In this document: positions 1 to 5,372 of the stretch, in pieces | Position numbering within the stretch: position 1 is the stretch's first letter | Layout of the letters: each line of letters starts with the position of its first letter | From: Thermoplasmata archaeon | GTDB lineage: Archaea; Thermoplasmatota; Thermoplasmata; Thermoplasmatales; Thermoplasmataceae | Direction: 5' to 3' | Length of the DNA stretch: 7,911 nt | NCBI GenBank assembly: GCA_021797955.1 | Contig: JAJZYV010000071.1 | Span: 1-7,911, forward strand | Program-made: the position numbers and the translations under genes | Notes under the pieces: generated by a model | What the model saw: the letters and a program-made list of their open reading frames with translations, nothing else | What the model was told of the DNA's origin: nothing | The model's database searches: none

Positions 1-509
1 AACACCGCTTTTGTTGATGAATAGTAATCTACATCAATATTAACTATCGACGGGGGATTATCTATTAAAGTCTTTTTTAGTACTTGAGTCAAAGAATTTT
101 CGTAGTATCCCTTAACAAATTTAACATTTGATCCCTCATTTGGAAAATACTTACTTGTGATGCTCTTAATTTTATCAATATTTCCCATGAATTGACCTTT
201 CGACCACGCCTGGTTTTTATCTTTTGAGTTATTATATTCGGGTAACCCTTCAAAACTATCAAATAAAAAAAGGTTGAATTTATTAATAACTAAACCAAGA
301 TCCTTTGATATCATTTTTAAAGCTTTTAAGAAGTATTCAAGGCTCCTACCTTCCCCAGTGCCAAATTCGTAATAATTAAACGGGTTAAAATTCCATTTCA
401 TATAATGTTCGCTAAGTATTAAATCCAACGCCTGATATGAAAATGAATAATATGTTTTATATCCAATTGCACCATAAATCTTTGGTAATAAATACCTTAT
501 TTTAGTCAT
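1..509 (-). CDS. TylF/MycF-type SAM-dependent O-methyltransferase (3' end cut by window)
   Basis: The first 169 residues are open without a stop, and the C-terminus lies beyond base 1. Class I methyltransferase marks of the TylF (macrocin O-methyltransferase) family appear in order: the SAM-binding glycine motif YEFGTGEG at residues 47-54, the hallmark FDSFEGLPE at 83-91, the G-x-F element near 105-107, VKFVKGYYENSL at 129-140, and the metal-binding acidic stretch NIDVDYYSST at 157-166. Members transfer a methyl group from SAM to a sugar or related hydroxyl, usually with Mg2+, in glycan or natural-product biosynthesis; the substrate here cannot be read. The ATG is the only possible start, because an in-frame TAA lies about 30 bases upstream. 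A purine run (AAAGGTAAG) precedes it. It reads leftward and probably belongs to a surface-polysaccharide gene set outside the window. The family call is firm; the specific reaction is not. Confidence 0.85.
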   Translation of the reverse strand, partial: MTKIRYLLPKIYGAIGYKTYYSFSYQALDLILSEHYMKWNFNPFNYYEFGTGEGRSLEYFLKALKMISKDLGLVINKFNLFLFDSFEGLPEYNNSKDKNQAWSKGQFMGNIDKIKSITSKYFPNEGSNVKFVKGYYENSLTQVLKKTLIDNPPSIVNIDVDYYSSTKAV

Positions 510-1400
510 TTTATTCTTACCTTTTTTTATGCATGTTTAATCTCTTACCATTTTTAATCCTTTTCTACTAATTCCGTAAAAATAGAATTGCTTGCCTTCA
601 ATGCTTTACGATTCTACGGATCACTTGTCTTCATCCTCTTACACACCTCTCTAATCTCATTCTTTTAAGTTGCAGTAAACTGTACTTTACAATCCAATGT
701 TTTTAGTTTTACTAAAATATATCCGTCTACTTAGACGATATTTCCAAATAGTATGTTATCAAGTGCATATTGCTTTTTCATGAATACTGTGATATAGTTG
801 AAACATTACTTCAGCATGACAAACTATAGCACTGTTTCATGCAGATTCTGTGTTTGACAATGTTTTCTGTAGATCATCAGTTGTTATGTATGTGCACATT
901 CACGGATTCTGGGATATGGCAGACCCAGTGTTTTCAGAATGTTGGAAGCTTCCCGGCTCTCAGATGAAATACATATATTCCTCGTATCAACAAATCCATG
1001 AATAACCATTAAGTTGCACAACGTGGTGGTTTTGTATATCGGGAAGCTGTGTTAGGTTCGTGGATTCTCGTCATTTTAGGTTTAGCTGCTCAAATTGCAT
1101 GAAATTCCTCGCGGCAAGGATATTTGCTCCTTTCAATCGCAAGTTTACCGTTAACCTATCACGGAATCTAGGTAATCTTGATTCTACAAAATTCAAGAAT
1201 TTAATTTTTATAAGTTTCAAACTCCTTATCACACGTGATGAATTCAATTTGAAATCTTGTTTAATTTGCGATCCATAAAGCATATGGGATATGTAATAAA
1301 CCAATGTCTTCAAAGGTATTCGGTTGGTAAGACCCATTGTGAAAGCAATAACATTGTCATATATTCCAATAGGAGTTTCAGTTTTCAGGTGCTGATTGGG
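510..1400. other. About 0.9 kb without a convincing intact gene
   Basis: No reading frame here looks like a known protein. On the minus strand, 537-602 can be read as a short coherent tail (KQFYFYGISRKGLKMVRD, then TAA) that ends 28 bases before the methyltransferase start, so it may be the residue of an upstream operon gene. On the plus strand, frame 1 is open from about 820 to 1278 except for one TAA near 1000, and the opposite strand is open from 1337 to 1071. Neither translation shows a recognisable domain, and each could be the shadow of the other. The stretch around 880-1150 looks somewhat richer in G+C than the coding core of the window. I read the region as decayed sequence. Confidence 0.4.
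674..737. repeat. Three short inverted repeats in a row
   Basis: Three small perfect inverted repeats follow one another: GTAAA/TTTAC (arms 674-678 and 686-690), TTTTAGT/ACTAAAA around a TTT loop (701-717), and CGTCTA/TAGACG around a CT centre (724-737), the last flanked by ATAT on both sides. They lie in non-coding sequence about 200 bases upstream of the methyltransferase start. They could be operator sites or small RNA hairpins, but short palindromes are common in AT-rich DNA, so function is uncertain. Confidence 0.35.
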
Positions 1401-1402
1401 AA

Positions 1403-1410
1403 GATATAAA
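1403..1410 (+). promoter_or_regulatory. Archaeal TATA-like box
   Basis: An ATATAAAA-type element lies 21-28 bases upstream of the ATG at 1431. This is the spacing expected for an archaeal promoter giving a leaderless transcript, and it is the main reason to place the original gene start at 1431 rather than at the TTG at 1522. Confidence 0.45.
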
Positions 1411-1430
1411 ATCTTTCCAGAACATAAGCA

Positions 1431-1746
1431 ATGGAAGCATATGATGTCGAAAGAAAGTCTCCAGACAATTCAATAACCAGGCTTCGACCGACTTTCAAAG
1501 TTAGCGTCCGCGATCCTTCAATTGGGTCAACAATATGTTGATCTTCAAAAATCTGAACTAGAATATACCATCAAGAGGGGCGAAAAAGCTGGAATTCATA
1601 ACCGGAAACTTACTCTCTCCTTACTTATATTCTTAGGTCTTGTTATCATTGCCATGGCAGTCTTAACTTACTTTGGAAAGGTATCAGGGGACGCGTTGTT
1701 GTTTTTGGTAGGCATTATAGTAGGATATATTATAAACATCATTTAG
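1431..1746 (+). pseudogene. Frameshifted gene for a small two-helix membrane protein
   Basis: Two adjoining frames seem to make one protein. From ATG 1431 the first frame reads MEAYDVERKSPDNSITRLRP and on for 34 residues to a TGA near 1533. A second frame, open after a TAA at 1474-1476, carries the rest up to TAG at 1746: a charged soluble stretch (LQKSELEYTIKRGEKAG), then hydrophobic segments at about residues 31-50 and 57-73 counted from TTG 1522. The product would be a short inner-membrane protein with a cytosolic N-terminal part. The switch would lie at about 1480-1530. Alternatively, translation could start at TTG 1522 and give an intact 74-residue membrane protein. The layout (charged N-terminus, two helices) loosely recalls small DUF2335-like proteins, but I do not recognise the family. 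The TATA-like box upstream favours the longer, broken reading. Confidence 0.5.
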
Positions 1747-2060
1747 GGGCTACTTTACTCGCCATGGGAAACAGAGACCGAATAATGAAAATATTCGCTT
1801 AAAGCTTTAATCAAATCCAGATCGGTCCACACTCAAATTTATTAGTTTTTCAATATAATAATTCTGGATTCATAAAAAATAACTAATTTAAATGCGGGAG
1901 GATTGAATTTTGTTGTAATGTTCAGAAGCAAACAGATATACTAAGGTTCTTTAATACAGACACATAATAATGTACGTATCCAAAACTTAGAGTCTTCCAA
2001 TATTATTAATACTATATCTCGCATTTTTGAGATTTGTTGTTTATTGGATAGAAATTTAGT
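1747..2060. other. AT-rich non-coding stretch
   Basis: No gene is visible. There is a GGGAGG purine block at 1895-1900 preceded by an AATTTAAAT element, followed only by a 13-codon reading from TTG 1903 (an ATG at 1918 lies in it) to a TAA. A short inverted repeat, ATCTC/GAGAT, lies at 2016-2033, just beyond the 3' end of the minus-strand gene remnant. It has no clear T-run and is not a convincing terminator. Confidence 0.35.
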
Positions 2061-2291
2061 CTAATCTTCCAACCATGTGATTGTTATCACGGGCGTTTTT
2101 CTTTTAAGAAACAAGGTAAAATCGATTAATTGATAGTTGGTCTTCTCTACCGCTTCGATCACTTCTCTTGACAACTGAATTGCCTAGTCCCTATTCAATT
2201 GAATTTCTAAAGCTTCATAGTTCCATTCCATTAATTCTTTCGGATAAATCTTCTCTATTTTGATATTTGGGCGAGCCGACTTTCTCGACAT
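2061..2291 (-). pseudogene. Small unknown gene interrupted by one amber codon
   Basis: From the ATG at 2291 the minus strand reads MSRKSARPNIKIEKIYPKEL and on to D35, meets TAG at 2184-2186, then continues in the same frame as AIQLSREVIEAVEKTNYQLI to WLED and a TAG at 2061. Without the internal stop it would be a 76-residue, mostly soluble, charged protein: basic N-terminus, an acidic amphipathic middle and a beta-like tail (TPVITITWLED). No known domain is recognised. A TATA-like TTAAAATTTA at 2316-2325 lies about 25-34 bases upstream of the ATG, as for an archaeal leaderless mRNA. TAG also ends other genes in this window, so it is probably a true nonsense mutation rather than a recoded codon; GAG to TAG would be a one-base change. 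The residue pattern on both sides of the stop makes chance unlikely. Confidence 0.5.
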
Positions 2292-2315
2292 AAGTGATCA
2301 ATGTAAACTTCATAA

Positions 2316-2325
2316 TAAATTTTAA
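2316..2325 (-). promoter_or_regulatory. TATA-like box for the interrupted small gene
   Basis: TTAAAATTTA on the minus strand is centred about 29 bases upstream of the ATG at 2291, the distance expected for an archaeal TATA box with a leaderless or very short leader. No ribosome binding site precedes that ATG. Confidence 0.4.
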
Positions 2326-2671
2326 CCAGAACCTCCTGACTTTAATCATGAAGATGTCTTTGAATCATTTTATTAATTTGACGTTAAGGAAGTGGAATTC
2401 ATTATTATTCTAGAAGAGGCAAATTCGATGTTATAATCTAACGGAAGTTCTACTAAAAATTTAAGAGAATCTTCATATAAATAGCGTGTTGTGCTGGCTC
2501 TCTATTGCTCAAGATCCAGTTTCTCCCTCGCGTATATATATGCCGCTTCTTGGAATAGCTTTTGGAAGCGTGACTGAAAGCGCTTTGAAGACCTCTGAAT
2601 CGATTTTCCTTTGTTGGTGTCTCTAGTTGTAACTGCCAGCACCGTAGCAACACATTACTTATCTTACCTTA
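2326..2671. other. Non-coding or decayed stretch
   Basis: Only fragments can be read. On the minus strand a 42-codon open piece (about 2370-2500) includes YLYEDSLKFLVELPLDYNIE. On the plus strand frame 1 gives pieces such as FDVKEVEFIIILEEANSML between stops. A 66-codon minus-strand opening at 2453-2653 has an improbable composition and no domain. None can be assigned, and the pieces may be remnants of one or more lost genes. Confidence 0.3.
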
Positions 2672-2842
2672 ATGACTACGACTCTCACAAATTCATATGC
2701 CGAAAGTCAAGTTTTAAATAGCTATTCGTTAACCAGAAACAAAAAGCTCTTGTCACTGCTTGTCTTAAAATTATTGGGGTTATTTGGTTTTGTAGGCAAC
2801 CTCTATCTAATTCTGTTAAAATCTATATTTAGGGATCTTTAA
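2672..2842 (+). CDS. Possible 56-residue single-helix membrane protein
   Basis: ATG 2672 to TAA 2840-2842 encodes a hydrophilic N-terminus (MTTTLTNSYAESQVLNSYSL), the basic patch TRNKK, one hydrophobic segment at about residues 26-49 (LLSLLVLKLLGLFGFVGNLY and on), and a short basic tail (KSIFRDL). The charge pattern suits a single-span membrane peptide. No ribosome site or clear TATA box precedes it and no family is recognised. In decayed AT-rich DNA a chance hydrophobic frame of this size is quite possible. Confidence 0.25.
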   Translation: MTTTLTNSYAESQVLNSYSLTRNKKLLSLLVLKLLGLFGFVGNLYLILLKSIFRDL

Positions 2843-2898
2843 ACAATTTCTTAACATCCATATAAAGAATATAACCATGTCTTCAGTATCTGAATTGA

Positions 2899-3052
2899 CC
2901 TAAGTTAGATTCGGAAATAGAGCAGAAAGAACTATCATCAGTAAGCAATCAGTGGACCTAGCCCACAATTCTGGTTAGACCTTCTAATTAAAAGAAAAAG
3001 AGATATAGAAGAGCTTCGAGGTAATCTGCATTACGATTTATGCTACATATGA
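2899..3052 (+). pseudogene. Possible two-frame gene fragment
   Basis: Frame 1 reads PKLDSEIEQKELSSVSNQW at about 2899-2955 and stops at TAG 2959. Frame 2 then reads SPQFWLDLLIKRKRDIEELR and on to the TGA at 3050-3052. Both pieces are charged and helix-forming, and together they could be the tail of a coiled-coil protein shifted by one base. No start and no family can be named. It is a guess based on residue texture. Confidence 0.2.
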
Positions 3053-3160
3053 ATCAACGTAAGCTCTGCCTCCAAAAGAATTTTCATGGGAGGTCTACAG
3101 GAAAAGTCACTAAAAGTTTTTCACTATCAAAATGATTAAGTATGCTAAAACCGTTAAGTA

Positions 3161-3168
3161 TTTTAAAT
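3161..3168 (+). promoter_or_regulatory. TATA-like box of the RHH-ASCH unit
   Basis: TTTTAAAT is centred about 31 bases upstream of the ATG at 3196, which fits an archaeal promoter with a leader of only a few bases. Just upstream, CACTAAAAG and TTCACTATC form an imperfect repeat around 3108-3128 that could be an operator for the RHH protein. The operator reading is speculative. Confidence 0.4.
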
Positions 3169-3195
3169 GTGATTATGATTACCTTAAGATCTGCC

Positions 3196-3369
3196 ATGAA
3201 CACCATTAAATCTATAAGGAAGACACGTTCGATAACCCTTCAATCTGATACTTTTGATAGGATTGAAAAGATTAAGGCGGGATTAATTGGTAGAATGAAG
3301 GATCCAAATTTAAGTTTTAATGATGTAATTAAGATACTGATTGACAACTTCGAACAAAAGGATATGTGA
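3196..3369 (+). CDS. Small ribbon-helix-helix DNA-binding protein (antitoxin-like)
   Basis: This is a 57-residue protein. Residues 9-16 (KTRSITLQ) suit the DNA-contacting beta strand, SDTFDRIEKIKAGL the first helix, and LSFNDVIKILIDNFEQ (39-54) the second. The S-F-x-D-V-I pattern is typical of archaeal VapB/CopG-like RHH antitoxins and small regulators, which bind operator DNA as dimers and repress their own promoter. An upstream in-frame ATG at 3142 would add 18 residues, but these have no RHH character, and the TATA-like box at 3161-3168 would then lie inside the gene; ATG 3196 is preferred. The TGA is followed six bases later by the ASCH gene in the same frame, so the two are almost certainly one transcript. 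It may be the regulator or antitoxin of that partner. Confidence 0.65.
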   Translation: MNTIKSIRKTRSITLQSDTFDRIEKIKAGLIGRMKDPNLSFNDVIKILIDNFEQKDM

Positions 3370-3375
3370 TACTCT

Positions 3376-3831
3376 TTGGAAAGTCTCTTAAACTTGGTTT
3401 CAGGTCAAAAAATATCATTAATATCACTTACCCATAGTCTTGCAAAAAGTATATACCTTGGGAGCAAGAGATATGAACTCAGAAAAACAAGACCATCGAT
3501 CGCAATTGGTGACATTATGGTAATCTACGAGACTTTGCCTGCAGGAGTTATATCCGGTGCTTTTAGGGTATCTAGAGTGTTTTCTGGTGTACCTCATGAG
3601 CTATTTAATGAAATTGAAGCAAGTGGCTTTTCACATAAGAGTTTTCAAAAATATTTCTTGCGGTGTTCGTTTGGTTATGCTTTCGAAATAGGTGAAACAT
3701 ATAAATTTGATCATCCCATTTCTCTGCAAGAGGCTAGAATGTTAGATAATTGTTTTAGGCCCCCTCAGTCATATTTCTATTTTTTAAGTAATAGTAGATT
3801 GGGAATGGAAATAACAAATCGGATACAATGA
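3376..3831 (+). CDS. ASCH (PUA-like) domain protein
   Basis: This 151-residue single-domain protein starts at TTG; no ATG codes for a residue before about 48. The ASCH signature is clear: ISLISLTHSLAKSIYLG then KRYELRK at 31-37, the GDIMVIYETLP strand region at 45-55, GVISGAFRVSRV at 57-68, a helical insert (FSHKSFQKYF, 85-94), YAFEIGETYKFDHPIS at 101-116, and PPQSYFYF near the end. ASCH domains are beta-barrels related to PUA and EVE domains. They bind RNA or modified nucleosides, and some are hydrolases or nucleases (E. coli YqfB hydrolyses N4-acetylcytidine). The exact activity here is unknown. Translation is probably coupled to the RHH gene, with AGGAT about 14 bases before the TTG. The same domain opens the facing operon's first gene. 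Its stop lies one base from the stop of the opposing gene, leaving no room for a separate terminator. Confidence 0.75.
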   Translation: MESLLNLVSGQKISLISLTHSLAKSIYLGSKRYELRKTRPSIAIGDIMVIYETLPAGVISGAFRVSRVFSGVPHELFNEIEASGFSHKSFQKYFLRCSFGYAFEIGETYKFDHPISLQEARMLDNCFRPPQSYFYFLSNSRLGMEITNRIQ

Positions 3832-3832
3832 T

Positions 3833-4618
3833 CTAGTAATCGAAAATGCCTTTTGGGTATTCTAATGGGGGAAGCGACTTCATAGGATAACCCATCCTTT
3901 CGAGTACCTCCCTCAACTGGTTCAAAGCATTTATGAAATTTATTCGTCGTAGGAACTCACTCAGACGAAGATTAGAACTTAATTTGGGGGGATTGAAATT
4001 TTTGTTTTGACCAGAAGGATGAGGAAGGACAATAACGGTCTTATGGTAATGTTTATCATCGTACAGGACTCCTTTGCCATTCTTACCAATGAATTTCCCC
4101 ATACTAATCATTCTTAGTGGAATGTGAAGAATAGCCGAAGTGGCAATAATACCCATAGGCAATATCAATTCTAGTGAATGAAAACTAAGAATTTGTCTAT
4201 CTAGATAAGTATTTCTGCAATTATCTACAACTCCTTGGTACGGAAAATTTGTTTCTCCTGAATAACATTTCACTGCAGAGGTACAGTATATTCTGTTAGA
4301 TCTTAAGAAGTCGACCACGCTATCTTTTGACCCAAGATTACTGTCCATTCCGACTCTATATGACGAGCTTAGAAACATTTTTCTTATATTTAGAATCGTA
4401 TTGCCTGCATAAGCAACACTTTCGGCTGAGGTCTTATCAGGCATTGCCGTAACAATTAATATTCTTGGATCGGAGGATCCTCTTCTTGAATCGCCAGGCA
4501 AGATTCGTGATAGGGCTAAGGAATTTTCTGCTAATAAACTACATTTATCAAACAATACACAAGAACTGATTTCAGATTCTATTTCTGATAGTGTTGGCAG
4601 GGGAGATTTACTGACCAT
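3833..4618 (-). CDS. Divergent uracil-DNA-glycosylase-superfamily protein with Fe-S-type cysteines
   Basis: This 261-residue protein is the last gene of the minus-strand operon. Family-4-like UDG architecture is visible: C20 and C26 near the N-terminus, then C118 and C134 with 15 residues between them, as I recall for the second cysteine pair of UDGa. YCTSAVKC (111-118) and CRNTYLDRQI (134-143) match the region around YITNVVKC and its downstream cysteine, LELILPMGIIATSAI matches the following strand, and LPHPSGQN (198-205) is the HPS/HPA DNA-binding loop. Motif 1, normally GE-x-PG, is TAMPDKTSAE (57-66), without the usual glutamate and glycines, and the first cysteine pair is C-x5-C rather than C-x2-C. 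Substrate or activity may therefore differ from uracil removal. TTG 4621 is possible, but ATG 4618 has AAAGG nine bases upstream. It overlaps the preceding gene by 11 bases. Confidence 0.7.
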   Translation of the reverse strand: MVSKSPLPTLSEIESEISSCVLFDKCSLLAENSLALSRILPGDSRRGSSDPRILIVTAMPDKTSAESVAYAGNTILNIRKMFLSSSYRVGMDSNLGSKDSVVDFLRSNRIYCTSAVKCYSGETNFPYQGVVDNCRNTYLDRQILSFHSLELILPMGIIATSAILHIPLRMISMGKFIGKNGKGVLYDDKHYHKTVIVLPHPSGQNKNFNPPKLSSNLRLSEFLRRINFINALNQLREVLERMGYPMKSLPPLEYPKGIFDY

Positions 4619-5372
4619 CAACGTTAACCTTTATATTTTTAAGTTTAGCAACTTCCTCTTGGTTTATTGATCCTTTATCAATTAGATGTACAGAACCTTC
4701 CCAAAGTCTATCAAAATAAGCCGTCCATACTTTGTTAAAATCCTCAGATTCAATATAAAGATCTCTCGGATCTCTGTGTTCATCCTGTGAGCTGATGGCA
4801 ACAAGGTACACTTTATTCATATCAATACATTGAACTGCGATTTCACCTATTGAACCTCGATCTTGATTCGTATTAGGTAAACAGCCTAATGAGAAATTAG
4901 CTGATCCCTTAAGTTCCGACACTATGCTTTTTACCCATTCTGACATTTGAGGGATATCCCTTATAATTCTGTAAAACTTCACGTCACTTTTATTTTTTAT
5001 TATTTTTGAAAGATTCATATAATAATCTTTCTTTGAATCATCTTCAGTTTCAAGAGGAGATTTGTTATGAAAGTATGTTAATCTCACTTTTTGTTTTGAG
5101 CCTTTTAGATCCTTAAGAAATTCATCATAGAAGTCTTGTTCTGAAATTGGTTTTATCTTCGGTTTTTCGGAAACTGCTTCAACAATCTTTCCTCTATTGT
5201 CTAATTCCAACACGACGATAAGGGTGGTGAATGCAATCAAAACAGTAGAGAAACTAGAAATTGCACCCAAAGTACTATGTACTAAGTATCCAATTATAAC
5301 CACGATAAGAGCGCTAATGATTCCAAGTGATATCGTAATGATTTCATAAGTTCTAGTTAAGTTATGATTCAT
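4608..5372 (-). CDS. Two-helix membrane protein with cytosolic alpha/beta domain
   Basis: A 254-residue protein. Hydrophobic segments at about residues 10-31 and 36-56 form a hairpin anchor, and basic and charged residues after the second helix place the remaining 195 residues probably in the cytoplasm. That domain has mixed alpha/beta texture: a helix at 79-91 (QDFYDEFLKDLKG), strand KVRLTYFHN (95-103), KSDVKFYRIIRD (128-139), the helical WVKSIVSELKG (146-156), GEIAVQCIDMNKVYLVAISS (176-195), and YFDRLWEGSVHLIDKG (219-234). This order, with a W-containing closing helix, resembles degenerate phospholipase-D-like domains seen in some archaeal sensors, but no HKD motif is present, so catalysis of that type is not expected. 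The resemblance is weak. It overlaps both operon neighbours by 11 bases. A membrane sensor or effector role is an inference. Confidence 0.6.
   Translation of the reverse strand: MNHNLTRTYEIITISLGIISALIVVIIGYLVHSTLGAISSFSTVLIAFTTLIVVLELDNRGKIVEAVSEKPKIKPISEQDFYDEFLKDLKGSKQKVRLTYFHNKSPLETEDDSKKDYYMNLSKIIKNKSDVKFYRIIRDIPQMSEWVKSIVSELKGSANFSLGCLPNTNQDRGSIGEIAVQCIDMNKVYLVAISSQDEHRDPRDLYIESEDFNKVWTAYFDRLWEGSVHLIDKGSINQEEVAKLKNIKVNVDGQ
4628..4632 (-). promoter_or_regulatory. Ribosome binding site deciding the UDG-like start
   Basis: AAAGG on the minus strand ends nine bases before the ATG at 4618, inside the 3' end of the membrane-protein gene. It favours ATG 4618 over the TTG one codon earlier. 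Confidence 0.4.

Noticed and set aside
1060..1337. Overlapping open frames on both strands (plus 1060-1278, minus 1071-1337)
   Set aside because: They are mirror images of one another, show no domain or plausible start signal, and the composition (many Cys, Phe and Ser on the plus strand) looks like non-coding sequence.
780..1430. Insertion-sequence or transposase remnant
   Set aside because: I looked for DDE and TnpB zinc-ribbon motifs in the readable frames and for terminal inverted repeats and found none.
2016..2033. Intrinsic terminator after the interrupted minus-strand gene
   Set aside because: The stem is only five pairs with an eight-base loop and no T-run follows on either strand in the right place.
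2184..2186. Pyrrolysine decoding of the amber codon
   Set aside because: TAG ends other genes in this window, including the UDG-like gene, and nothing here points to Pyl machinery; a plain nonsense mutation is simpler.
2453..2653. 66-codon minus-strand frame
   Set aside because: No promoter, no ribosome site and no domain; residue content is typical of chance frames, and it lies in a decayed stretch.
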